Part shown: positions 16,520 through 25,401 of the stretch, one piece after another
How the letters are laid out: the number at the start of each line of letters is the position of its first letter
How positions within the stretch are numbered: position 1 is the first letter of the stretch
NCBI RefSeq assembly: GCF_004745575.1
Contig: NZ_RPEM01000005.1
Span: 124,001 to 188,000, forward strand
Origin: Pseudotabrizicola sediminis
Lineage (GTDB): Bacteria; Pseudomonadota; Alphaproteobacteria; Rhodobacterales; Rhodobacteraceae
Length of the DNA: 64,000 nucleotides
Direction: 5' to 3'
The notes under the pieces: model-generated
Database searches by the model: none
Told to the model about the DNA's origin: nothing
Seen by the model: only the letters and a program-made list of their open reading frames with translations
Program-made: the position numbers and the translations under genes

Positions 16520-17475
16520 GCCATCACCCCCGCAGCCTTGGCCCCACGGTCGGCGCGCAGGTTGCGGGCCAGAAGGTCCATGCAGGCCATGCGCACGGCG
16601 ACGCCCATTTCGACCTGTTCCTGAATGACCGATCGGTTGATGTCATCGGCCAGTTCGCCGTCAATCTCGACCCCGCGGTTCATCGGGCCGGGGTGCATGA
16701 CGATGGCATCGGGCTTGGCGTGGGTCAGTTTTTCGGCGTCCAAGCCATAGCGGTGGTAGTATTCGCGTTCCGACGGGATGAAGCCGCCATCCATCCGTTC
16801 GCGTTGCAGGCGCAGCATCATCACCACATCGGCGCCTTCCAGACCTTTGCGCATGTCGTCAAACAGCTCGCAGCCGAACTCACCCACGCCGGCGGGCATC
16901 AGGGTGGGGGGGGCAATCAGGCGGATGCGGTTTTCCATCTTGCCCAGCAGGATCAGGTTTGACCGCGCGACCCGGCTGTGCGCGATATCGCCGCAGATGG
17001 CCACGGTCAGGCGCTGGATGCGGCCCTTGGCGCGGCGGATGGTGAGGGCGTCGAGCAGGGCTTGGGTGGGATGTTCATGCCGCCCGTCGCCTGCGTTCAG
17101 CACCGCGCAATTCACCTTTGACGCCAGCAGGTTGACCGCGCCGGAAGACCCGTGCCGCACCACCAGCAGATCGGGGTGCATGGCGTTCAGCGTCATGGCG
17201 GTGTCGATCAGCGTCTCGCCCTTTTTCACGCTGCTTTGCGCGACCGACATGTTCATCACATCTGCCCCCAGCCGTTTGCCCGCCAGCTCGAAACTGGCCT
17301 GCGTGCGGGTGGAGTTTTCAAAGAACATGTTGATCTGCGTCATGCCCGCCAGCGCGTCGGATTGTTTGACGGTGCGGCGGTTCAGATCGACATAGCGGTC
17401 CGCCAGATCGAGGATGGCGAGGATTTCCTGCGGCGAGAGATGCTCGATTCCCAGCAGATGGCGTGCGCGGAACAT
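16516..17475 (-). CDS. pyrB: Aspartate carbamoyltransferase catalytic subunit
   Basis: Condenses carbamoyl phosphate with aspartate in pyrimidine synthesis. The 319-residue protein has the carbamoyl-phosphate motif STRT (residues 55-58, [13 protein letters not shown]), the HPTQALLD motif and the [11 protein letters not shown] segment. I chose the start for its AAGGAGA ribosome binding site. It is the first gene of an operon continuing with two membrane proteins, a dihydroorotase-like protein and plsY. No pyrI regulatory subunit is present, consistent with a PyrB/PyrC'-type complex. Confidence 0.96.
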   Translation of the reverse strand: MFRARHLLGIEHLSPQEILAILDLADRYVDLNRRTVKQSDALAGMTQINMFFENSTRTQASFELAGKRLGADVMNMSVAQSSVKKGETLIDTAMTLNAMHPDLLVVRHGSSGAVNLLASKVNCAVLNAGDGRHEHPTQALLDALTIRRAKGRIQRLTVAICGDIAHSRVARSNLILLGKMENRIRLIAPPTLMPAGVGEFGCELFDDMRKGLEGADVVMMLRLQRERMDGGFIPSEREYYHRYGLDAEKLTHAKPDAIVMHPGPMNRGVEIDGELADDINRSVIQEQVEMGVAVRMACMDLLARNLRADRGAKAAGVMA

Positions 17476-17590
17476 CAGGGTCTCCTTACGACTGGCTGCG
17501 GGTTTGGGGTGCTTATGCCAAAGGGGCGCGCAATGGGCAACGGTGATCCGTCCCTTGCGGGCGCGGGGGCGCGGGCCTACCCTTTGCGGC

Positions 17591-18412
17591 ATGGGAATCG
17601 CACAAGACATTCTGTCGGACTGGCATGCCGCGCAGGCGGCGCTGCTGTGGCAGGTGGATCTGGGCATTGACGAATGGCTGCTGGATGACCCGCTGAACCG
17701 CTATGACCTGCCCGAGGCCGTGAAACCTGCGCCGATGGTGGCCCCGGCGGGGGCGGCCCCCCCGGTGGCGCGTGTGGCCGCCACGGTGGTGCTGCCCGAG
17801 GCCGTGAAGGTGGATGCCGTGGCCGAAGCTGCGGCACTGGCCGCGCGGGCGGCGACGCTGGACGATTTGCGCGCCGCGATGGCCGGCTTTGAGCATTGCG
17901 AGCTGCGGCGGGGCGCGCGCAACATGGTGTTTGCCGATGGTGTACCCGGCGCGCGGGTGATGATTTTAGGCGAGGCACCGGGGGCGGAGGAAGACCGTGA
18001 GGGACGGCCTTTTGTGGGCCGTGCCGGGGCTTTGCTGGATGATATGTTCGATGCGATCGGCCTGTCGCGCAGTGCCGAGGATGCGCAGGCGGGGCTGTAT
18101 CTGGCGCATGTGCTGCCGTGGCGCTGTCTGGGGGGTGGCGCGCCTTTGGCAGAGGATGTTGCCATGATGCGGCCGTTTGTGATGCGTCATATCGAGCTGG
18201 TGGCCCCGGAAGTGATTGTGGTCATGGGCAACACGCCTCTGTCTGCGCTTACGGGTTTGCAGGGCATCGCACGGCTGCGGGGGCAGTGGCAGACGTTCGG
18301 GGGGAAGGCGGTTTTGCCGATGATCCATCCGGACGGCCTGTTGCGCACGCCCATGGCCAAGCGCGAGGCATGGGAAGATCTGCTGGCGCTGGAGGCGCGG
18401 TTGGTAAAATGA
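17591..18412 (+). CDS. Uracil-DNA glycosylase, family 4-like
   Basis: Removes uracil from DNA. The 273-residue protein has motif 1 [20 protein letters not shown] (about residues 127-146), the VMGNTPL strand and motif 2 HPDGLLRTP (usually HPAYLLR). Only two cysteines (C103 and the one in PWRC) are near the family's Fe-S positions, so a canonical four-Cys cluster is unlikely. A Pro/Ala-rich linker (about 38-90) with two copies of LPEAVK separates a short N-terminal helix from the catalytic domain. The gene overlaps moaB by 4 nt. Confidence 0.88.
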   Translation: MGIAQDILSDWHAAQAALLWQVDLGIDEWLLDDPLNRYDLPEAVKPAPMVAPAGAAPPVARVAATVVLPEAVKVDAVAEAAALAARAATLDDLRAAMAGFEHCELRRGARNMVFADGVPGARVMILGEAPGAEEDREGRPFVGRAGALLDDMFDAIGLSRSAEDAQAGLYLAHVLPWRCLGGGAPLAEDVAMMRPFVMRHIELVAPEVIVVMGNTPLSALTGLQGIARLRGQWQTFGGKAVLPMIHPDGLLRTPMAKREAWEDLLALEARLVK

Positions 18413-18951
18413 GCCGGATTGACGAGACCAAGGACTTTATCCCGGTGCGGATCGCGGTGCTGACCGTGAGCGACACCCGCACCGCGGCCGATGACCGGTC
18501 GGGCGATACGCTGGTGGAACGGATCGCGGGCGCGGGGCATGTGCTGGCGGCGCGGGGGATTGTGAGCGATGAACGGGCGCTGATTGCGGCGCAGTTGCGC
18601 GACTGGATCGCGGATGCGGCTGTCGATGTCATCCTGACCACCGGGGGCACCGGCCTGACGGGCCGCGATGTGACGGTCGAGGCGCACCGCGATGTCTATG
18701 AGAAAGAGATCGAGGCGTTCGGCACGGTGTTCACCATCGTGTCGATGCAAAAGATCGGCACCTCGGCCGTGCAAAGCCGCGCCTGTGGTGGTGTGGCGGG
18801 CGGCACCTATCTGTTTGCGCTGCCGGGCAGCCCGGGGGCCTGCCGCGACGCCTGGGACGAGATTTTGCGCTGGCAGCTGGATATCCGGCACCGGCCCTGC
18901 AACTTTGTCGAGATCATGCCCCGGCTGGACGAACATCTGCGCCGGAAATAG
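18409..18951 (+). CDS. moaB: Molybdenum cofactor biosynthesis protein B
   Basis: A 180-residue MoaB/Mog-type protein that adenylates or binds molybdopterin during cofactor assembly. Family motifs are VLTVSDTRTAADDRSGD, LTTGGTGLTGRDVT and ALPGSPGACRDAWDEIL. It is coupled to the glycosylase gene by ATGA. The cofactor would serve the FdsA formate dehydrogenase encoded further on, though that dehydrogenase uses the bis-MGD form, which needs further genes elsewhere. Confidence 0.93.
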   Translation: MSRIDETKDFIPVRIAVLTVSDTRTAADDRSGDTLVERIAGAGHVLAARGIVSDERALIAAQLRDWIADAAVDVILTTGGTGLTGRDVTVEAHRDVYEKEIEAFGTVFTIVSMQKIGTSAVQSRACGGVAGGTYLFALPGSPGACRDAWDEILRWQLDIRHRPCNFVEIMPRLDEHLRRK

Positions 18952-19045
18952 CGACGGAACGGCCCGCCCGGAGCGTAACAGCCTTGTGGCTGGACGCGAA
19001 CCCTTGCCGCGTTACTATTTTAATGTCCTTTGACCCGGAGCTTTC

Positions 19046-20539
19046 ATGCGATTTCTGGCGCGTTCCCTGACCGGCCTGTTTCTGGCCGCCCTGACATTGG
19101 GGCTGCTGGCAATTGGGGCCAGTCTGATCGCGGGGGCGCTGTCGGAAAGGCTGTCGACCGAACGGCCCGCGCAGCCCGCGCGCGAACGGGTGTTTTCCGC
19201 CAATGTGCAGACGGTGACGCCGGGTGTGCTGACCCCGCAGACGGTGGCCTTTGGCGAGATCCGGTCGCGCCGCACGCTGGAACTGCGTGCGCCAAGGGGT
19301 GGGCGCGTGCTGGAGATAGCGGACGGGGTCGAGGACGGGGCCACCGTGACCCAAGGGCAGGTGCTGGTACGGCTGGACCCGGCGGATGCTACATCGGCCC
19401 GCGATCTGGCACAGGCGGGGGTGAGCGAGGCCGAGGCCGAGGTGCGCGACGGCGACCGAGGCCTGCTGCTGGCGCGTGACGATCTGGCGGCGGCGGACGC
19501 ACAGGCAAACCTGCGGCGTCAGGCGCTGACCCGGCAGGAGGATCTGCTGGCCCGGGGTGTGGGATCGGCGGCGGCGGTGGAAACGGCGGCGCTTGCGCTG
19601 TCATCGGCAGAGCAGGCGACCTTGTCGCGCCGGTCTGCGCTGGCGCAGGCCGAGGCGCGGGTGGATCAGGCGGCGTCCGGTCTGACCCGGGCGCGCATCG
19701 CGCTGGCCGAGGCAGAGCGCGCGCTGGATGATACCGTGATCCGCGCCAGTTTCACGGGTCGGCTGAACGGGGTGACCGTGGTGGCGGGCGGGCTGGTCGG
19801 GGCCAATGAACGGCTGGCCGAACTGATCGACCCGGACCGGCTGGAAGTGTCGTTCCGCCTGTCGACCGCGCAGTTTTCGCGGCTGCTGGATGATCAGGGC
19901 AGCCTGATTGCCGCGCCGGTTGCGGTGTCGCTGGATGTGCTGGGGGCCGAAATTGCGGCCGTGGGCCGGGTCGATCGGGTGGGCGCCGCTGTGGGCGAAG
20001 GCGCAACGGGGCGGCTGATCTATGCCGCGCTGGACGCGGCGCGTGGTTTCCGGCCCGGTGATTTTGTCACCGTGGCGATTGCCGAGCCCGAGGTGGCGGG
20101 CGTGGCGCTGTTGCCTGCCACGGCGGTGGACAGCACCGGCGGCATTCTGGTGGTCGGGGCCGAAGACCGGCTGGAAGTGCAGGTGGTGCCGGTTCTGCGG
20201 CGGCAGGGTGATGATGTGATCGTCGATGTGCGCGGCATTGCCGGGCGCGAGGTGGTTGTGGAACGCTCGCCGTTGCTGGGGGCGGGGATCAGGATCAACC
20301 CGATCCGCCCGGGGTCCACCGCAACTGACGCGTCACCGGATGCCCGCGCGCAGGTGCAGCCCGCCGCATTGACCGAAACCATCCAGCTTACCCCCGAACG
20401 GCGGGCCGGGCTGATTGCCTTTGTCGAGGGCAATGCCCGGATGCCGGATGAGGCCAAGGCGCGGATGCTGGAGCAGCTGGCGCAGGATCAGGTGCCCGCG
20501 CAGGTGGTGACGCGGCTTGAAGACCGGATGGGGGGCTGA
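19046..20539 (+). CDS. RND efflux periplasmic adaptor (membrane fusion protein)
   Basis: A 497-residue HlyD-like adaptor that bridges an inner-membrane RND pump to an outer-membrane channel. It has an N-terminal hydrophobic anchor (about residues 10-32), a lipoyl/barrel-sandwich start (LELRAPRGGRVLEIADGVEDG), an Ala/Glu/Arg-rich coiled-coil hairpin (about 115-225) and beta-barrel domains (DTVIRASFTGRLNGV, FRPGDFVTVAI). A C-terminal extension of about 75 residues (TIQLTPERRAGLIAFVEGN onwards) is longer than in typical adaptors. It is encoded 3 nt before the permease. A weak CTGGAC/TACTAT promoter-like pair lies about 30-55 nt upstream. Confidence 0.92.
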   Translation: MRFLARSLTGLFLAALTLGLLAIGASLIAGALSERLSTERPAQPARERVFSANVQTVTPGVLTPQTVAFGEIRSRRTLELRAPRGGRVLEIADGVEDGATVTQGQVLVRLDPADATSARDLAQAGVSEAEAEVRDGDRGLLLARDDLAAADAQANLRRQALTRQEDLLARGVGSAAAVETAALALSSAEQATLSRRSALAQAEARVDQAASGLTRARIALAEAERALDDTVIRASFTGRLNGVTVVAGGLVGANERLAELIDPDRLEVSFRLSTAQFSRLLDDQGSLIAAPVAVSLDVLGAEIAAVGRVDRVGAAVGEGATGRLIYAALDAARGFRPGDFVTVAIAEPEVAGVALLPATAVDSTGGILVVGAEDRLEVQVVPVLRRQGDDVIVDVRGIAGREVVVERSPLLGAGIRINPIRPGSTATDASPDARAQVQPAALTETIQLTPERRAGLIAFVEGNARMPDEAKARMLEQLAQDQVPAQVVTRLEDRMGG

Positions 20540-20542
20540 GGC

Positions 20543-23500
20543 ATGGCAAAGCCTATCCCGGCCAGCGGTGGCGGTCTGATTTCCTATTTCACCCGGCACC
20601 GGACGCTGGCGAACCTGCTGTTGGTGTTGATGATCGTGGCCGGGCTGGTTTCGGCCTCGCGCATCCGGGCGCAGTACTTTCCCGATGTCATCATCAGCCA
20701 GATCGACGTGTCGGTGGCCTGGAGCGGGGCCGGGGCCGAGGATGTGGACCGCGCCATCGTGCAGGTGCTGGAATCGGCGCTGCTGACGGTGGATGGCGTG
20801 GCCGACATCGAATCCCGCGCGAATGAGGGGTCGGCCCGGATTTCGATGGAGTTCGAGCCGGGCATGGATTTGGCGCAGGCGGTCGAGGATGTGCAGACGG
20901 CGGTCAATTCGGTGTCGAACTTGCCGGATGAGGCCGAAGAGCCGGTGATCCGCCGCAGCCAGTGGCGCGATCAGGTGACGGATGTGGTGATCACGGGGCC
21001 GGTAGGGGTGGATCAGCTGGGACGGTTTGCCGATGAATTCGTGGGCCGGCTGTTTCAGGCGGGGGTGACGCGCACCACGATCCGCGGCATGGCGGACCCC
21101 GAGACCGTGGTCGAGGTGCCTTCGGTCGCGCTGATCCGGCATGACATCACCATGCGCGAGATTGCCACGGCGATTGGCGCGGCGGTGCAGACCAACCCGG
21201 CGGGCAATGTCGGCGACGGGTCGGCGCGGGTGCGGACCGGGTCGGAACGACGCTCGGCGGCCGAGATCGGCAGCGTGGTGCTGCGCAGTCTGCCGGATGG
21301 CACCAAGCTGACGGTCGGCGATATTGCGACCGTTACCGCCATCGGGGCCGATTCCGGGCGGGCGAGTTTTGTCGGTGTGAACCCGGCGATGACCGTGCGG
21401 GTGGACCGCAATGCCGACGGCGATGCCATCCGCATGCAGGCCAGTGTCCAGGATGTGGCGGATGAACTGCAGCTGACGCTGCCACCGGGGGTGACGGTCG
21501 ATCTGGTGCGGGCGCGGGCGGAACAGATTACCGACCGATTGTACCTGCTTTTGGACAACGCGCTGAGCGGGCTGGCGCTGGTGGTGGTGCTGCTGTTTTT
21601 GTTCCTGAACGCGCGGACGGCGCTGTGGGTGGCGGCCGGGATTCCGGTGGCGATGCTGGCGGCGGTGGCGGTGATGTATGCGGCCGGGCTGACGCTGAAC
21701 ATGATGTCGCTGTTTGCGCTGATCATCATGCTGGGGATCGTGGTGGATGATGCCATCGTGGTGGGCGAACACGCCGATTATCGCGGCCGGACCTTGGGCG
21801 AAGATCCGGTGGTTGCCGCCGAACGCGGAGCTTTGCGGATGGCGCAGCCGGTGGTGGCGTCGAGCCTGACCACGGTGATCGCGTTCTTTGGGCTTGTGGC
21901 GATTGGTGGGCGGTTTGGCGATCTGATCAGCGATATTCCATTCACGGTGATTGCGGTGCTGATCGCATCGCTGGTGGAGTGTTTTCTGATCTTGCCCAAC
22001 CACATGGCGCATGCCATTGCGGCGGCGCGGGTCGAAAAGTGGTATGACTGGCCGTCGCGGCAGGTGAACCGGGGCATGGTCTGGTTGGGCCGGCATGCTG
22101 TCAGACCGCTGATGCGGCTGATCCTTGTGGCGCGCTATCCGGTGCTGGCGGGGGCGGTTTGTCTGCTGGCCGCGTCGGCTGCGCTGTTCATTCGGGGCGA
22201 TCTGCCATTCCGGTTTTTCAACGCGCCGGAACAGGCGTCGGTCACCGGCAATTTCTCGATGCTGCCGGGGGCAGCGCGCAGCGATACGCTGGAGATGATG
22301 CGCGAGGTGCAGCGCGCGGCGGAGGCGGTGGGTGCGCGGTTTGAGGCCGAACATGGTATGAACCCGATCACCTTTGCCATGGCCGAAATCGGCGGGTCTG
22401 GCGGGCGCGGGCTGGCCAGTGCCGAGGGCAAGGATGCCGACCAGCTGGGCAGCATCTCGATCGAGCTGATCGACCCGGATTTGCGCCCCTATTCCAGCAA
22501 TGTGTTCGTGCAGGCCCTGCAGGAAGAGGTGCGTGGCCATCCGTTGATGGAAGAGCTGTCGTTCCGGGGCGGGCGCTTTGGCCCGGGCGGCGATGCGCTG
22601 GCGGTTGATCTGTTCGGGGCCGAGGCGGGCGAGCTGAAGGCCGCAGCCGAAGCGTTGAAAACCCGGCTGGCGGTTTATCCGGAAGTGTCGGCGCTGGAGG
22701 ATTCGCTGGCCTATGACAAGGAAGAGCTGATCCTGAACCTGACCCCGCTGGGGCAATCGCTGGGATTCACGATTGATGAGCTGGGCCGCACCTTGCGCGA
22801 CCGGCTGAACGGGATCGAGGCGGCCACCTATCCCGATGGGCTGCGGTCGGTGTCGATCCGGCTGGAACTGCCCCGCCATGAGCTGACGGCGGATTTTCTG
22901 GACGCCACGCTGATGCGCACCCCCAGCGGCAACTATGTGCCTCTGGCCGATATCGTGACGGTGGAACAGATGGCCGGGTTTTCCACCATCCGCCGCGAGA
23001 ACGGGTTGCGGATCGTGTCAGTCTCCGGCGATCTGGCCGAAGATGACCCGGCGCGGGCGGCAGAGATTCAGGCGACCATCCGCGAAACGATCCTGCCCGA
23101 GATCGAGCAGCAATTCGGGATTGAAAGCCGTCAGGGCGGGTTGGTGCAGCAACAGAACGAATTCCTGAGTGATGCCGGGTCTGCCGTTATTCTGTGCCTG
23201 CTGGGGATTTACCTGTGCCTTGCCTGGATCTTTGCCAGCTGGACCCGGCCCTTGGTGGTGATGTCGGTGATACCCTTTGGCCTGATCGGGGCGATGTGGG
23301 GGCATTTCCACTGGGGGGTGCCGCTGTCTCTGTTCTCGGTCGTTGGGCTGATCGGGATGTCGGGGATCATCATCAACGATTCTATCGTGCTGGTGTCGAC
23401 GATTGACGAGTATTCCGAAAAGCGTGGGCTGTTCCCGGCGATTGTCGACGGGGTGGCAGAGCGGTTCCGCGCCGTGCTGCTGACCACCTTGACCACGGTG

Positions 23501-23905
23501 ATCGGGTTGTCGCCGCTGCTGTTCGAGGGCAGTTCGCAGGCCGAATTCCTGAAACCTACGGTGATCACGCTGGTTTACGGACTGGCCTTTGGCATGTTTC
23601 TGGTGCTGATCATGGTGCCCGCGCTGATGGCGGTGCAGGCGGATATCGCAAAGATGTTCCGGGCGCTGTCACGGGGCTTGCGTGCGGATACGTCGCGGGG
23701 GCCGCGCGGGGTGCTGATGGGGGCGGGGGCGGTGCTGGGGGTGCTGTTTGCGATCACGTTGGCCCCGGCGCTGCTGGATGGCTGGTTGGGCGGTGCCCTG
23801 CCTGCGATGCCGGTGGGCACGGCGTTTGGCCTCTTTGCGCTGGGGGCGGCGGTGGTGAGTTTTGCGGCGTTCTGGCTGGCCCGTCTGGTGCCCGCAAAAC
23901 GCTAG
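20543..23905 (+). CDS. RND efflux permease, AcrB/HAE1-like
   Basis: A proton-driven exporter in the inner membrane. Its 1120 residues exceed the usual 1030-1050. It shows the duplicated RND plan with large periplasmic loops after TM1 and TM7. The TM4 proton-relay aspartates are visible (MLGIVVDDAIVVGEHAD), as is the equivalent second-half segment GMSGIIINDSIVLVST. After the normal TM12 there is an additional about 75-residue C-terminal part with two further hydrophobic segments. No outer-membrane channel gene is adjacent, so it may use a shared TolC. The substrate is unknown. Confidence 0.94.
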   Translation: MAKPIPASGGGLISYFTRHRTLANLLLVLMIVAGLVSASRIRAQYFPDVIISQIDVSVAWSGAGAEDVDRAIVQVLESALLTVDGVADIESRANEGSARISMEFEPGMDLAQAVEDVQTAVNSVSNLPDEAEEPVIRRSQWRDQVTDVVITGPVGVDQLGRFADEFVGRLFQAGVTRTTIRGMADPETVVEVPSVALIRHDITMREIATAIGAAVQTNPAGNVGDGSARVRTGSERRSAAEIGSVVLRSLPDGTKLTVGDIATVTAIGADSGRASFVGVNPAMTVRVDRNADGDAIRMQASVQDVADELQLTLPPGVTVDLVRARAEQITDRLYLLLDNALSGLALVVVLLFLFLNARTALWVAAGIPVAMLAAVAVMYAAGLTLNMMSLFALIIMLGIVVDDAIVVGEHADYRGRTLGEDPVVAAERGALRMAQPVVASSLTTVIAFFGLVAIGGRFGDLISDIPFTVIAVLIASLVECFLILPNHMAHAIAAARVEKWYDWPSRQVNRGMVWLGRHAVRPLMRLILVARYPVLAGAVCLLAASAALFIRGDLPFRFFNAPEQASVTGNFSMLPGAARSDTLEMMREVQRAAEAVGARFEAEHGMNPITFAMAEIGGSGGRGLASAEGKDADQLGSISIELIDPDLRPYSSNVFVQALQEEVRGHPLMEELSFRGGRFGPGGDALAVDLFGAEAGELKAAAEALKTRLAVYPEVSALEDSLAYDKEELILNLTPLGQSLGFTIDELGRTLRDRLNGIEAATYPDGLRSVSIRLELPRHELTADFLDATLMRTPSGNYVPLADIVTVEQMAGFSTIRRENGLRIVSVSGDLAEDDPARAAEIQATIRETILPEIEQQFGIESRQGGLVQQQNEFLSDAGSAVILCLLGIYLCLAWIFASWTRPLVVMSVIPFGLIGAMWGHFHWGVPLSLFSVVGLIGMSGIIINDSIVLVSTIDEYSEKRGLFPAIVDGVAERFRAVLLTTLTTVIGLSPLLFEGSSQAEFLKPTVITLVYGLAFGMFLVLIMVPALMAVQADIAKMFRALSRGLRADTSRGPRGVLMGAGAVLGVLFAITLAPALLDGWLGGALPAMPVGTAFGLFALGAAVVSFAAFWLARLVPAKR

Positions 23906-23917
23906 CGGAACACGCCT

Positions 23918-24715
23918 TCAGCCCGCCGGGCAGCCGCGGATTTCCACCGCGCGGCCCTGACCACCGATCACGGTCACCACCATGGCAGAGCGGTTCAGCG
24001 CGAAGGGCTGGCCCGAGGGTGGGACCATTTCGGCCGTGGCCGTCAGGCTGCGCCCATCACGGCTGACCTGTGCTTCTGACACCCAGACATTGGCGATGCC
24101 CGATTCGAACACCACCGCCTCCTGGCGTCCTTGCACCGGAAGCTCCATCCGGGCGGTGACGCGCATGCCATCGCGGATCGGTTCGATCTGGCAGGTGATG
24201 CGGGTCAGCCCTGCCTCGGCCGCAGTGGCGGGGCGGGCGCGCAGGGCGGCGTTGATGGTGCCGTCAGACTGCCCGGGCGCGGCCAGTGCGCTGCCCAGCA
24301 GCAGCGTGGTCGGAATGCAGATGTCCTTGCACACGCCCAGATCTATCGACGCCTGCAGCCGGACCGGCTTGCGCGGGTCTTTCGGGGTGACCTCGATCGG
24401 CAGCACCAGCTCGTCATGGTAGCCGACGGTCTGCATGCCATTGGTGCGGAACACGTCGGGCGCAGGCCAATGAAATCGTACCGAGCCCACGTTTTCCGAT
24501 CCGGTCCAGTCAAACTGCGGCGGTATGCCCGCGTCGCCCGGCGCGCGCCAATAGGTTTTCCAGTCGGGGGCCAGTTGCAGATGCAGCGCCGCCATATGGG
24601 TGCCGGTCGCGGTTTGCCAGCCAGAGCGGAACTCGCCGCGCACCACGTCGGATTGCACCTGCGCGAAACCGGCGGTGGGGGCGAGGGCGAGGCAAAGGGC
24701 AAGGGCTTTTATCAT
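23918..24715 (-). CDS. Periplasmic DsbD N-terminal-type (thiol-disulfide interchange) domain protein
   Basis: A 265-residue exported protein with a signal peptide (MIKALALCLALAPTAGFAQ) and the immunoglobulin-like domain found at the N-terminus of DsbD/ScsB (WKTYWRAPGDAGIPPQFDW, FRTNGMQTVGYHDELVLPIEV). The redox pair is CKDIC. No transmembrane or thioredoxin part follows, so it is a stand-alone domain that probably receives electrons from a membrane DsbD/CcdA partner encoded elsewhere. I chose the ATG; a GTG six codons earlier is possible. It is convergent with the RND permease (12 nt gap) with no terminator visible between them. Confidence 0.82.
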   Translation of the reverse strand: MIKALALCLALAPTAGFAQVQSDVVRGEFRSGWQTATGTHMAALHLQLAPDWKTYWRAPGDAGIPPQFDWTGSENVGSVRFHWPAPDVFRTNGMQTVGYHDELVLPIEVTPKDPRKPVRLQASIDLGVCKDICIPTTLLLGSALAAPGQSDGTINAALRARPATAAEAGLTRITCQIEPIRDGMRVTARMELPVQGRQEAVVFESGIANVWVSEAQVSRDGRSLTATAEMVPPSGQPFALNRSAMVVTVIGGQGRAVEIRGCPAG

Positions 24716-24844
24716 GGATCGGAAGATAAGCACTGGCCCCGGAATGGGAAGTCACAAAGACGGGAAGGCATTGTAGCACTTGGCTCTTGAGACACTGCTG
24801 CATCCGGCTCATGTTGAACAGAGTGACAGGTGGGAGTGGCGAAG

Positions 24845-25399
24845 ATGGATCTTGGCGGCAAACTGTTGATTGCGATGCCCGGCATGGGGGATGCGCGCTT
24901 TGACCGCAGCGTCATCCTGATCTGCGCCCATTCCGACGATGGTGCGATGGGGCTGATCGTGAACAAACCGACCCCGGATCTGAACTTTGCCGGGCTGCTG
25001 GATCATCTGGACATTTCGCGCGCGCCGGAAGGGCGCGACATCCGCGTGCATTTTGGTGGCCCGGTGGAGCGGGGGCGGGGCTTTGTGCTGCATTCCCCTG
25101 ATTATCCGCGCGGGCCTGCGACGATGGCGGTGCCGGGCGGGTTTCTGATGACCGCTACGCTGGATATTCTGGAATCGCTGGCGCGGGGCGAGGGGCCGGA
25201 TGCGGCGCTGCTGGCGCTGGGCTATTCCGGCTGGGGGCCGGGGCAGCTGGAGGATGAGATTTCGCGCAATGACTGGTTGCTGGCGGATGCGCCCGCCGAT
25301 CTGATCTTTGCCGCCGATGACAGTGCGAAGTGGGTCAAGGCGTTGAAAACGCTTGGCATCGACCCGCTGACGCTGTCTGCGACAGCGGGGCATGCCTGA
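24845..25399 (+). CDS. YqgE/AlgH family protein
   Basis: A 184-residue protein of the UPF0301 family. Conserved features are LGGKLLIAMPGMGDARFDRSV, GAMGLIVNKPTPD, HFGGPVERGRGFVLHS and GYSGWGPGQLEDEI. The biochemical role is unsettled; AlgH was first linked to alginate regulation in Pseudomonas. I chose the ATG at 24845 with GGGAG upstream over a GTG five codons earlier. It ends 2 nt before the convergent ALDH16 gene. Confidence 0.92.
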   Translation: MDLGGKLLIAMPGMGDARFDRSVILICAHSDDGAMGLIVNKPTPDLNFAGLLDHLDISRAPEGRDIRVHFGGPVERGRGFVLHSPDYPRGPATMAVPGGFLMTATLDILESLARGEGPDAALLALGYSGWGPGQLEDEISRNDWLLADAPADLIFAADDSAKWVKALKTLGIDPLTLSATAGHA

Positions 25400-25401
25400 G
25401 G

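Noticed and set aside
18990-19018. CTGGAC/TACTAT promoter for the RND efflux pair
   Set aside because: The 17-nt spacing fits but the -35 match is poor; too weak to list.
20333-22879. 848-codon open frame on the minus strand opposite the RND permease
   Set aside because: It is Arg/His/Pro/Gln-rich without domain-like sequence and is an antisense shadow of a G+C-rich gene with clear RND motifs on the plus strand.
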